Below are positions 17,294 through 25,417 of a stretch of 33,861 nucleotides of DNA, piece by piece (position 1 is the stretch's first letter; each line of letters starts with the position of its first letter). This stretch comes from Candidatus Zixiibacteriota bacterium (lineage in GTDB: Bacteria; Zixibacteria; MSB-5A5; UM-FILTER-46-8). Position numbers and translations under genes: made by a program. The stretch lies in the NCBI GenBank assembly GCA_026983835.1, contig JALSTH010000115.1, positions 1 through 33,861 on the forward strand. The letters run 5' to 3'. Below the pieces are notes generated by a model. That model worked only from the letters and a program-made list of their open reading frames with translations. It did not search any database and was not told where the DNA came from.

Positions 17294-18862
17294 ATGAAAA
17301 CCGATCAAAAGCCGTTAATTGACAAATCAACACCGACAACAACCGAAGGATTAAAACAGACAATTTCCCTTAAGACCAGTTATCGGCACATAGTCACTCA
17401 CTCCTCCATTTACATCTTTGGGATGCTCATATCGAAGTTAGTCGGCTTTGTGATGATACCCATTTATACCCGATATCTTACCCCTGCGGATTATGGAGTT
17501 CTCGAGCTTTTGACAATGACCTCCGATGTAATCGCTATGTTGGTGGGGGCGGGATTGGCTCACTCGGTTTTGCGCTTTTATTATAATTACGACACCAAAA
17601 GAGAAAAGAATGAAGTGGTATCAACCGCTCTGATTACCGGATTGGCGGTTTTTGTTTTCGTCTTCGGCTTTTTGAGTTTACAGAGCGGTTTTATTTCGAG
17701 GGTTGTGCTTGGGAATGGGGAGCCGTCAGCGTATTTCACAATAATCTTTATCACGATGATGCTGTTCGCGGGGGTGGAGATTCCTTTGGTCTTTTTGAGA
17801 GCGAAGCAGAGAAGCATTTATTTTGTGATGGTGAATTTAGTAAAATTAGTGATTCAACTTTCTCTGAATATATATTTTATAGTTGTTTTGAAGATGGGGA
17901 TTTTCGGGGTTTTATACAGCAGTTTGATAGCGACAATCATCATAGGCGGTTTTTTAACGATTAAGACCTTCCTTGAAGTAGGAATCCATTTCAGCCGTCC
18001 CAAATTATATGAGATGTTACTCTATGGTTATCCGTTGATATTTACAAGCCTGGGAGCATTTTTATTGACATACTCCGACAGATATTTCCTCAAATATTAC
18101 ACCGATTTAAGCGAAGTGGGGATTTATTCTCTGGGGTATAAATTCGGTATGATGGTTTCGATTTTGATATTGGCTCCTTTCCAGCAGTTTTGGGCGGCGG
18201 AGATGTTCGCGGTGGCAAAACGGGATGACGCCGCTAAAGTATTTCGGGATTTCTTTACCTACACGACTTTTATCTCCATCCTGTTTTGTTTCGGCTTATC
18301 CATTTATATCCCCGATGCTATCCGGATCATAGCTTCTCAAGCTTATTGGAGGGCTTTTTGGTTGGTCCCTTTGATCTCGTTGGCTTACCTTTTCATCGGG
18401 ATGCATGGATTTGTAAACTGCGGTATGCTTATAACCAAAAAGACCCGCTACTTGGCATATTCAACAGGTTATGCGGTTGCCGCCAATATCGCTTTGAACT
18501 TTTTGCTGATCCCTCGATGGGGGGGGTATGGGGCGGCGATTTCTACGGTCATTTCCTTCGGACTACGCTTTATTACCGTATATATATACTCGCAGAGATT
18601 ATATCCCCTAAAATACGAATGGAAAAGGATAACCATCGCTTTATCTCTTGCGGCGGCGATGGTAGCGCTGTCGTTCAATATAGATTTCCATTCTCTATCA
18701 TATAACCTCACTTTTGAGAGCGTTTTGTTCATCGGTTATATAATGATATTGTATTTCGGAGGATGGTTTAAGCCCGAAGAAAAAATGCTCATAAGGAAAG
18801 CAGCTAAAAGCCCGACAGCGGTTTTCAAATCGATAATGGAAATCCAGCGGAGCAAATCATAA
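17294..18862 (+). CDS. Wzx-type polysaccharide flippase
   Basis: A 522-residue inner-membrane protein of the polysaccharide biosynthesis (MOP/RfbX-Wzx) family, expected to flip lipid-linked oligosaccharide across the inner membrane. The signature at the first helices is clear: IYIFGMLISKLVGFVMIPIY then RYLTPADYGVLELLTM, followed by about 12-14 hydrophobic segments. The N-terminal 35 residues are polar and cytoplasmic. A basic C-terminus follows the last helix (FKSIMEIQRSKS). The ribosome site is poor; the ATG was kept because it is the only start before the first helix. The next gene starts in the TAATG overlap, so translation is coupled. No glycosyltransferase lies within the window, so the repeat-unit assembly genes are elsewhere. 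Confidence 0.9.
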   Translation: MKTDQKPLIDKSTPTTTEGLKQTISLKTSYRHIVTHSSIYIFGMLISKLVGFVMIPIYTRYLTPADYGVLELLTMTSDVIAMLVGAGLAHSVLRFYYNYDTKREKNEVVSTALITGLAVFVFVFGFLSLQSGFISRVVLGNGEPSAYFTIIFITMMLFAGVEIPLVFLRAKQRSIYFVMVNLVKLVIQLSLNIYFIVVLKMGIFGVLYSSLIATIIIGGFLTIKTFLEVGIHFSRPKLYEMLLYGYPLIFTSLGAFLLTYSDRYFLKYYTDLSEVGIYSLGYKFGMMVSILILAPFQQFWAAEMFAVAKRDDAAKVFRDFFTYTTFISILFCFGLSIYIPDAIRIIASQAYWRAFWLVPLISLAYLFIGMHGFVNCGMLITKKTRYLAYSTGYAVAANIALNFLLIPRWGGYGAAISTVISFGLRFITVYIYSQRLYPLKYEWKRITIALSLAAAMVALSFNIDFHSLSYNLTFESVLFIGYIMILYFGGWFKPEEKMLIRKAAKSPTAVFKSIMEIQRSKS

Positions 18863-20268
18863 TGCCAAACCCTACCAAAACCGAACTGAAATTAAGCCCG
18901 CTGAACGGAGCTTCCCGAAGTCGAAAGCTATTGGGAATTTTCCAATTAGAGTATATCGGCCCTTTAATTCTAATATTCTTTATTATATTTTCAGTGGCGG
19001 CGACCTTATTATTTCCTCCCGAATATGTTGTGGTGATGGTATTCGCCCTTGTGGGTGGTATGATTATTATCGCCAGACCGACAGTAGGTTTGATTTTATT
19101 CATCATATTAAACTACATCCGTCCGGGCGACATCGTTTCGGCGCTGAACGCCGTTCCTTTGGCGAAGTTAATCGGCGGAGGTACATTTTTGGCGGTTGTG
19201 TTAAATAAGCTTCGCACGAAAGATTTCGTTTATCGTTATAAGCAGACTTATCTATTGACGGCATTCGCACTAATTTTGTTTGCATCAGTCCCGTTTTCGT
19301 TTTGGCCTTCGAGATCGTTGGAGATTTCCCTAGATTTTCTGAAGATACTGCTTTTCTATTTTATATTCATTAACATTGTCGGGGATTGGAAAACATTGAA
19401 GGCGGTTTCTTTAATTAGTTTATGTTGCGTCTTGGTGTTATCCGCTTCCACCCTCCAATCATATTTTCAGGGAAATATAAGAGCCGCCGCCATAATCGGC
19501 TCCGGTTTATTTGGTGATTCGAATGATGTAGCCTTGGTGATGGTATCGGTTTTGCCTTTGGTCGGGTTTATCAAGCTGAGCAACATACGGAAATCCCTGC
19601 GCGCTATTTATTATTGGGGTTCGGTTATTCTTTTGATTGCCGGGATAATTGCAACCCAATCGCGCGGAGGGCTTTTGGGCTTGGGGGTTGTCTTGTTTAT
19701 GATGTTTTTTCATCGTGGAAACAAAATAAAAGGGTTGCTGCTTTTGGGTTCCCTCGCGGTTCTCGTTATCGCCTTAATACCCTCGAATATCGAACAGCGG
19801 TATCGAACGATAGGAAATTATCAAGAGGACACCTCCGCGGTGAATCGTTTATATGCTTGGCAGGCGGGATTGGATATGATAATTTCCCGTCCACTGCGCG
19901 GCGTCGGTGTGGGATCTTTTGAGACGGCGTTTGGAACGGCATATAAACCGAAAGGTTTCAACTCCAACCGCTGGATGGCTCCGCACAACAGTTTGGTGCA
20001 GATCGGAGCGGAAACAGGGTTATTCGGGTTGCTGCTGTTTATTTATCTTTTTATATATTCGCTTTCCCGATTAAAAAAGATAAATCAAAAAAGGGATGGC
20101 GAGTTGTTTTTTAGGATAAACGCTACCGGCGATATCTTAATGGCGTCCTTTATTGGTTTCGCCATCTGTGCATTCTTTTTAACGCAAGCGCTGAATTACT
20201 ATTTATATTTTCTCATTGCGGCAACTGTTTCATTGGCTCGAATCTCCGAAACAGCCGATGAGCTCTAA
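18862..20268 (+). CDS. O-antigen ligase/polymerase-family membrane protein
   Basis: A 468-residue protein with about 11 membrane segments, likely to polymerise or transfer polysaccharide at the periplasmic face. The Wzy_C-type region is near residues 310-400: RYRTIGNYQEDTSAVNRLYAW, then GVGVGSFETAF and the conserved MAPHNSLVQIGAETGLFG. The N-terminal part (IARPTVGLILFIILNYIRPG) resembles the putative O-glycosylation ligases found with exosortase A systems (TIGR03097/DUF5935 type), which fits the XrtA-like deacetylase at 11619. This subgroup call is from memory of the family. The start ATG overlaps the flippase stop by one base (TAATG). Whether it acts as ligase or polymerase cannot be told from sequence. 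Confidence 0.85.
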   Translation: MPNPTKTELKLSPLNGASRSRKLLGIFQLEYIGPLILIFFIIFSVAATLLFPPEYVVVMVFALVGGMIIIARPTVGLILFIILNYIRPGDIVSALNAVPLAKLIGGGTFLAVVLNKLRTKDFVYRYKQTYLLTAFALILFASVPFSFWPSRSLEISLDFLKILLFYFIFINIVGDWKTLKAVSLISLCCVLVLSASTLQSYFQGNIRAAAIIGSGLFGDSNDVALVMVSVLPLVGFIKLSNIRKSLRAIYYWGSVILLIAGIIATQSRGGLLGLGVVLFMMFFHRGNKIKGLLLLGSLAVLVIALIPSNIEQRYRTIGNYQEDTSAVNRLYAWQAGLDMIISRPLRGVGVGSFETAFGTAYKPKGFNSNRWMAPHNSLVQIGAETGLFGLLLFIYLFIYSLSRLKKINQKRDGELFFRINATGDILMASFIGFAICAFFLTQALNYYLYFLIAATVSLARISETADEL

Positions 20269-20302
20269 GCATTGTAATAATGGAAGACGGCAAAACTTGA
20301 AC

Positions 20303-20331
20303 TTGCTTAATCGTTCGGTATTTAATATATA
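20303..20331 (+). promoter_or_regulatory. Possible promoter of the UDP-sugar dehydrogenase gene
   Basis: TTGCTT (20303-20308), 17-base spacer, TATATA (20326-20331), in the 156-base gap after the ligase gene. It would give the dehydrogenase its own transcript besides read-through. Confidence 0.4.
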
Positions 20332-20424
20332 TGGTTTTAACTATTTTATTGGGATATTCAGCAAATGGATTAGATGCCGATTAATTATGTAAAAGGATAT
20401 TATTAAGTCTTCAGGAGGATTGAT

Positions 20425-21732
20425 TTGGCTTCCGTATTAGAAAACAAAATTAAAGATAAATCCGCTATGGTTGGAATAATAGGTTTGGGATATGTCGGTT
20501 TGCCTTTAGCGGTGGAATTCGCAAGGGTCGGATTCAGGGTAATCGGCATCGATGTATTGGAAAAGAAGGTGGATATAGTTAATCGGGGCGAATCGGATAT
20601 TGGCGATGTTCCTTCGGAGCAGGTGAAAATATTACGGGAAGCCAACCGACTTGAAGCGACAACGGACTTTTCCCGTTTAGAGGAGGTCGATTGTATCCCT
20701 ATCTGTGTTCCTACGCCCTTGAATAAGACTAAGGACCCGGATGTTTCCTATATTTTGGGTGCGGTCGAGCAAATTAAAAATCATTTGCATAAAAATCAAT
20801 TAGTGGTGCTGGAATCCACAACATACCCGGGAACCACCGACGAGTTAATACAGCCGATTTTGGAGAAAACCGGTTTGAAGGCGGGTGAGGATTTTTTCCT
20901 TGCATTTTCACCGGAGAGGGTGGATCCCGGCAATAGCCAATATTCCACAGCGAATACACCGAAGGTGGTCGGGGGCATCAACAAAGCCTCCACCGAAATG
21001 GCAAAATTGTTTTACGAGCAGATAATCACTGAAGTAGTTCCTGTTTCCTCGACGAAGGCTGCGGAAATGGTCAAACTATTGGAGAATACCTTCCGCTCGG
21101 TGAATATAGGGTTAGTGAACGAAGTGGCTTTGATGTGTGATCGTTTGCAGATAGATGTTTGGGAGGTTATCGATGCTGCTGCTACCAAACCGTTCGGTTT
21201 CCTGAAATTTTATCCGGGACCCGGGCTTGGGGGACATTGTATTCCCATCGATCCCCACTACCTTTCATGGAAACTCCGCTCCCTTAATTATTACGCCCGT
21301 TTTATCGAATTGGCAGGGGATATCAATTCGCATATGCCTGAGTATGTGGTGGAGTTAATTGGCCGCTCACTCAATAAAGACAAAAAAAGTATCGCCGGTT
21401 CAAGGCTACTTATCCTTGGCATCTCCTATAAAAAAGATATTTCCGACATTCGTGAATCGCCGGCTTTGGATGTAATACGCATATTACAGAGCCGAGGAGC
21501 AAAGGTTTCCTACCACGATCCTTATGTTCCTTCCGTATCTTTTGACGGTGGAGAAATGAAATCGGTTTCGTTGACGGAAAACGCCTTGAAAAAGTCTGAT
21601 TGCACGGTGATTATCACCGATCACTCCGATCTGGATTATAAATGGGTGGTGGAAAGGAGCAGGCTCATCGTCGATACGAGAAACGCCACGAAGGATGTTA
21701 AAGTAGGAAAGCATAAGATAACCAAGTTATAA
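20425..21732 (+). CDS. UDP-N-acetylhexosamine 6-dehydrogenase (WbpA/WecC-like)
   Basis: An NAD-dependent dehydrogenase that oxidises C6 of a UDP-sugar to the uronic acid, a precursor for surface polysaccharide. It has 435 residues. The N-terminal Rossmann fold shows VGIIGLGYVGLPLAVEFA (about residue 16). The central part has CVPTPLNKTKDPDVSYI, ESTTYPGTTDE, FSPERVDPGN and the catalytic GPGLGGHCIPIDPHYL with Cys near 271. The C-terminal UDP-binding part has LGISYKKDISDIRESPALDVI. SPERVDPGN and VDPGN-type details favour the UDP-GlcNAc/ManNAc group over UDP-glucose dehydrogenase. The start is TTG at 20425, six bases after AGGAGG; an ATG at 20468 would cut away the segment before the Rossmann strand and lacks an SD. 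It closes the polysaccharide segment. Confidence 0.9.
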   Translation: MASVLENKIKDKSAMVGIIGLGYVGLPLAVEFARVGFRVIGIDVLEKKVDIVNRGESDIGDVPSEQVKILREANRLEATTDFSRLEEVDCIPICVPTPLNKTKDPDVSYILGAVEQIKNHLHKNQLVVLESTTYPGTTDELIQPILEKTGLKAGEDFFLAFSPERVDPGNSQYSTANTPKVVGGINKASTEMAKLFYEQIITEVVPVSSTKAAEMVKLLENTFRSVNIGLVNEVALMCDRLQIDVWEVIDAAATKPFGFLKFYPGPGLGGHCIPIDPHYLSWKLRSLNYYARFIELAGDINSHMPEYVVELIGRSLNKDKKSIAGSRLLILGISYKKDISDIRESPALDVIRILQSRGAKVSYHDPYVPSVSFDGGEMKSVSLTENALKKSDCTVIITDHSDLDYKWVVERSRLIVDTRNATKDVKVGKHKITKL

Positions 21733-22169
21733 TAAACTATCTCCCAATTATAAGTTGATATCCAAAACAACCTCGATATAGGAGTAGGAAGGAGTGTGCT
21801 AATAATTTCCCTAAAATTGTAATAATTTTATGTAAAATAATACTTGACAAATAGGGATGATTTTAATTATAATAAATTATTAAAGAAAGCAAGGGCGAAT
21901 GGTGATTCTTACGGATTAGGTGATATAGTATTAATTTCCCCATTAAAGGCAGTTCGATATTCAGTAATTTAATGAAGATAGATTTATCAGTGCTTAAAAT
22001 TACATTATGATTTTTGAACAAGGAAGTTGCCAATAGTTTTATTGGTCTAAAATCAAATTACTGAACGGAATTAAAATTAAAAGCTGGGAGGTGAATTTAA
22101 GCGTTTTTAATGTAACTTTATGAATTGCATCAGAACTTTTTAGTCAGCTATCCCAATTGGAGGACCGCC
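21733..22169. other. Long spoVG upstream region with promoter and structured leader
   Basis: 437 bases without a supported gene. After the dehydrogenase stop there is no terminator-like hairpin. A short frame GTG at about 21799 (8 codons) follows a strong SD-like AGGAAGGAG but is too short to call. The spoVG promoter is at 21844-21873. The leader from about 21880 to 22169 contains an 11-bp perfect inverted repeat (21960-21970 with 22055-22065) and, inside it, a hairpin CCAATA-GTTT-TATTGG (22030-22045). Confidence 0.5.
21844..21873 (+). promoter_or_regulatory. Consensus promoter of spoVG
   Basis: Perfect TTGACA (21844-21849) and perfect TATAAT (21868-21873) with an 18-base spacer. The leader to the TTG start at 22170 would be about 290 bases, unusually long. 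Confidence 0.75.
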
Positions 22170-22478
22170 TTGGAAATTACAGAGATTAGAATTACCCTGA
22201 GAGATGAACCCAAGTTAAAAGCTTTTGCTAATGTAACCTTCGATAATGCTTTTGTCGTTCGGGGCCTGAAAGTTATCAGCGGGCGCGATGGTTATTTTAT
22301 TTCTATGCCTTCCCGCCGGATGAAGGATGGTTCGCATCACGATATCGCTCACCCAATTAATAACGAGACCCGCAAGATGATTGAGGACGCCGTGTTGGAA
22401 GCATACGAGAGGGAACTAAAAAATAAAAGCGAAATGCCGGTGGTTGAAGGACCCCGTGAAGAACAAGGGTTGATATAA
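22170..22478 (+). CDS. spoVG: SpoVG family protein
   Basis: SpoVG is a small nucleic-acid-binding regulator, named for sporulation and septation effects in Bacillus but common in non-sporulating lineages such as spirochaetes. This 102-residue protein begins LEITEIRITLRDEPKLKAFA and has the family core TFDNAFVVRGLKVI, the signature GYFISMPSRRMKDGSHHDIAHPIN and the final helix ETRKMIEDAVLEAYE. A Glu/Pro-rich tail follows. The true start is TTG at 22170, six bases after GGAGG (22159-22163); the 15 upstream in-frame residues lack an SD and do not belong to the family. It is monocistronic, with a consensus promoter, a long leader and a terminator. Sporulation genes are not seen, so the name says nothing about spores here. 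Confidence 0.92.
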   Translation: MEITEIRITLRDEPKLKAFANVTFDNAFVVRGLKVISGRDGYFISMPSRRMKDGSHHDIAHPINNETRKMIEDAVLEAYERELKNKSEMPVVEGPREEQGLI

Positions 22479-22514
22479 TTCACACTTTGAATATTCAATT
22501 GCCGCTAAAGATTG

Positions 22515-22550
22515 ACGCTCATTCTTGAAAATACAGTATGGGCGTTTTTC
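22515..22550 (+). terminator. Terminator of spoVG
   Basis: An 8-bp stem, ACGCTCAT (22515-22522) with ATGGGCGT (22538-22545), one G-T wobble, a 15-base loop, then TTTTTC. The loop is longer than usual. Confidence 0.65.
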
Positions 22551-22576
22551 TTATGGTTATCTTTTCGCCTATTCAA

Positions 22577-24292
22577 TCAGGGCAGGGAATTCAATTTTTC
22601 CTGTATCCTTTTGTTTTGAGGATCGAGATTCAATGCCTTGCGATAAGAATCGGAAGCCTTTGCATAATCTTTCATTTGTAAATATATATCACCCAAATGT
22701 TCATAAACCTCAGCATCATTTCCTAAATTATCCAATGCCTGCCGTATATAAGAAAGTGCTTTTTTAATCTTTCCCCTTTTGAACAACAGCCATCCATAAC
22801 TATCCAAGAATGCACCGTTTTTCGGCTCAAGTTTTAGAGCCCTTTTCAGCAGTTTCTCGGCTTTCTTATACTTTATACCTCGATTGACATACATATACGC
22901 CAAGTTATTCAAAGCGGTGGCATTATCGGGAGTTTCCTTGATTAACTCCACCAACACCTTTTCCGCCTCCTCGAAATGACCCCCATTGTCGAGAGCTTCA
23001 GCTAACGCAATCCTATGGGAAGGTTCTGCGGGATTCCGTTCATAGGCTTTACGAAAATAATCGGCCGCCTTATCGTAATCTTTGATTAGCGAATAAACAT
23101 TTCCTATCTGATTATATAGGAAATCGGGATTACTTACTTTGGGAATGCCTCTTTTAAGGACCGCTATTGCGCTGTCCGGCTGGTCGTGCCGCACAAAATT
23201 CGATGCCAGCATCACATATCCATCGCTTAATGTGTCGTCCGTAGCGATTATTTTTCTAAAGATGGAATCCGCTTTGGCAAATCTGTCACTGTACATATAC
23301 AACCTTCCCAACAGTGTGGCGACCCGATAATCCTCCGGGCTTGAGTTGAGATAGCTTCCCAATAATTTACCGGCCTCGTCCCAATTATTTTGAGCGAAAT
23401 ATATTTGCGCCAGGCTCAGTATGACTTTCTTATCATCCGGATTTGATTTTAAGATGAGATTCCCTGTCTTTATAGCCTCATCATAGAGTTTCAATGAAAT
23501 TTCATCGTCCAATTTCCGATATTGAACCGTTAAATCCTCCGGGTGGCGGGAAAGGTATTTATCATAAAGCTTAAGAGCCTTTTTTATCTCTCCTTTATGT
23601 TCATATATGTTCGATAATCCGATTGTTGCGGCTTTGTGATAAGGATTGTCCTTAAGGGCGTTTCTAAAAGCGACTGAGGCTGAATCGTATTCGCCTTTGG
23701 CGATGTATGCAATCCCCAAATTCGATTGGGCATCATAATCGTATGGTTTTATCTCCACCATTTTTTTCAGGAGGGTCAAGGCAGAGTCCGGCATACTATT
23801 ACGCATATAATAAGTGGATAGGTAATACAAGGCTGTGTAGTTTACCGGATCTTTCTCTATCGTCTTTCGGAAATAGTATTGCGCCGTTGAATCATCTCCC
23901 AAATAAGCAGCGATTTTCCCCATCAACAGGCTGAATTCCGCATTTGGCTCGGAAACATTTTCCCTCAACTTAAACGCTTCTTCCGGTTGCCTCATCTGTA
24001 AATACAACGAGGCGAGTTCATAATTGATTTCAATCGAATGAGGGTCGGATTCTAAAGCTAGATTGAGGCTTTGCAGAGCCTTGTCATACTGCCCCGCTTC
24101 TTTATAAAGGATACCATTTTCAAATCGATTAAATAGGATATGCTCCCGGGTCACCTCGAAAGCATCGATTATCGGCGGGGATTTTAGCATCGGTTTGCTA
24201 ACCTGTTTTTCCGTCGAACAACCGCCGACAATTAACGCTGAAATAAAGATAGAGGTTATTGCCAATCCAAATAGCAAATGTTTAAGCTTCAT
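22577..24292 (-). CDS. TPR-repeat lipoprotein
   Basis: A 571-residue protein with a lipoprotein signal: MKLKHLLFGLAITSIFI, lipobox IVGGC (modified Cys near residue 25). The rest is an array of about a dozen or more 34-residue tetratricopeptide repeats. Examples are EAGQYDKALQSLNLALESDP, GEYDSASVAFRNALKDNP and KDYAKASDSYRKALNLDP, which form a long right-handed superhelix for protein-protein contact. It is probably anchored to the outer membrane. Related TPR lipoproteins occur in exopolysaccharide and PEP-CTERM loci, but an assembly role here is only a guess. An in-frame TTG at 24334 would add 14 residues before the signal peptide and overlaps the hemB promoter, so ATG 24292 was chosen. The ribosome site is weak (AAAGAAA). 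Confidence 0.88.
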   Translation of the reverse strand: MKLKHLLFGLAITSIFISALIVGGCSTEKQVSKPMLKSPPIIDAFEVTREHILFNRFENGILYKEAGQYDKALQSLNLALESDPHSIEINYELASLYLQMRQPEEAFKLRENVSEPNAEFSLLMGKIAAYLGDDSTAQYYFRKTIEKDPVNYTALYYLSTYYMRNSMPDSALTLLKKMVEIKPYDYDAQSNLGIAYIAKGEYDSASVAFRNALKDNPYHKAATIGLSNIYEHKGEIKKALKLYDKYLSRHPEDLTVQYRKLDDEISLKLYDEAIKTGNLILKSNPDDKKVILSLAQIYFAQNNWDEAGKLLGSYLNSSPEDYRVATLLGRLYMYSDRFAKADSIFRKIIATDDTLSDGYVMLASNFVRHDQPDSAIAVLKRGIPKVSNPDFLYNQIGNVYSLIKDYDKAADYFRKAYERNPAEPSHRIALAEALDNGGHFEEAEKVLVELIKETPDNATALNNLAYMYVNRGIKYKKAEKLLKRALKLEPKNGAFLDSYGWLLFKRGKIKKALSYIRQALDNLGNDAEVYEHLGDIYLQMKDYAKASDSYRKALNLDPQNKRIQEKLNSLP

Positions 24293-24318
24293 AATGTATT
24301 TTCTTTTTAGAATATATC

Positions 24319-24347
24319 TTGCCTTTGTTCCCAAGTCTGATTATAAA
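24319..24347 (+). promoter_or_regulatory. Promoter of hemB-hemL, overlapping a divergent -10
   Basis: Plus strand: TTGCCT (24319-24324), 17-base spacer, TATAAA (24342-24347); leader about 77 bases. On the minus strand the same place reads TATAAT (24345-24340), a possible -10 for the TPR lipoprotein gene with a poor -35. The two transcripts may compete. Confidence 0.55.
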
Positions 24348-24430
24348 TTTTTCGTAACTGTTATAGATTACTACTATTTGCCCATAAAAACAAATATAAA
24401 TTTGATTCCGTAAGCGATGAGGTTGAAAAT

Positions 24431-25417
24431 ATGAGTTTTCCGCAGGAAAGGTTAAGGCGGCTCAGGAAATCGGATTCCGTAAGGAAACTTGTGAGGGAAG
24501 TTAATCTACATCCTCACGATTTTATCTGGCCTGCGTTCGTGGTCTCCGGAAAAGGCAGAAAGGAATCGATCGAATCCCTGCCGAATTGTTATCGATACTC
24601 CCCCGATGAATTGGTAAAAGCTGTTGCGGAAATCAGCGGATTGGGAATACAAGCTCTTATTCTTTTCGGGATACCGGACAGCAAAGATGCTATCGGTTCA
24701 TCGTCGTGGAAGCCCGATAGCGTTATAAATAATGCCATCAAAGCGATTAAGGATACCTATAACGAAATAACCGTTATTACGGATGTCTGCCTGTGCGAAT
24801 ATACCGATCACGGGCATTGCGGCATCTATGAAAACGGAAAAGTGGTTAATGATGCTACTTTAGAATTGTTGGGAAAACAAGCGGTAAGTTTCGCCGAAGC
24901 CGGCGCGGATATCGTCGCCCCATCGGACATGATGGATGGCAGAATCGGCATAATCCGTAATCGACTCGATGATGCGGGATTCGATGAGGTCGCTATTTTG
25001 TCCTATTCCGCTAAATATTGTTCCGCTTTTTATGGCCCATTCAGGGATGCCGCCGATTCGGCCCCGAAGGAAGGGGACAGATTCAGCTATCAAATGGACC
25101 CCGCCAATAAACGGGAAGCATTGAGAGAGGTCCGTCTCGATATCGAAGAGGCAGCCGATATTGTGATGGTCAAACCGGCTCTGGCTTATTTGGATGTTAT
25201 CTCCGAAGTGCGCCGAGCTGTCAACAAACCGCTTTTCGCTTATAATGTCAGCGGCGAATATGCGATGGTCAAGTCCGCTGTCAAAGTAGGTTGGGCTGAT
25301 GAGAAGCGTTTGACGATGGAGATACTTACCTCTATCAAAAGAGCGGGAGCTGACGCTATCCTTACTTATCACGCTCCACAGGCGGCAAGATGGCTTTTGG
25401 ACGAATGGGTTCGATAA
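24431..25417 (+). CDS. hemB: Porphobilinogen synthase (delta-aminolevulinate dehydratase)
   Basis: HemB condenses two 5-aminolevulinate molecules to porphobilinogen in tetrapyrrole synthesis. The 328 residues have normal length. Visible motifs: RLRRLRKSDSVRKLVRE; FIWPAFVV; DVCLCEYTDHGHCGI (residues about 118-132), the cysteine-rich zinc site of Zn-dependent HemB; APSDMMDGRIGIIR; SYSAKYCSAFYGPFRDAADSAP, with the first Schiff-base Lys near 198; and MVKPALAYLDVI, with the second Lys near 250. The GAGG before the ATG is a fair ribosome site. The next gene begins in its stop codon (TAATG), so hemB and hemL are coupled. hemA, hemC and hemD are not present. Confidence 0.96.
   Translation: MSFPQERLRRLRKSDSVRKLVREVNLHPHDFIWPAFVVSGKGRKESIESLPNCYRYSPDELVKAVAEISGLGIQALILFGIPDSKDAIGSSSWKPDSVINNAIKAIKDTYNEITVITDVCLCEYTDHGHCGIYENGKVVNDATLELLGKQAVSFAEAGADIVAPSDMMDGRIGIIRNRLDDAGFDEVAILSYSAKYCSAFYGPFRDAADSAPKEGDRFSYQMDPANKREALREVRLDIEEAADIVMVKPALAYLDVISEVRRAVNKPLFAYNVSGEYAMVKSAVKVGWADEKRLTMEILTSIKRAGADAILTYHAPQAARWLLDEWVR

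Noticed and set aside
21799-21825. Eight-codon GTG frame behind AGGAAGGAG
   Set aside because: It lies upstream of the spoVG promoter and is too short for support; the SD-like run may be chance.
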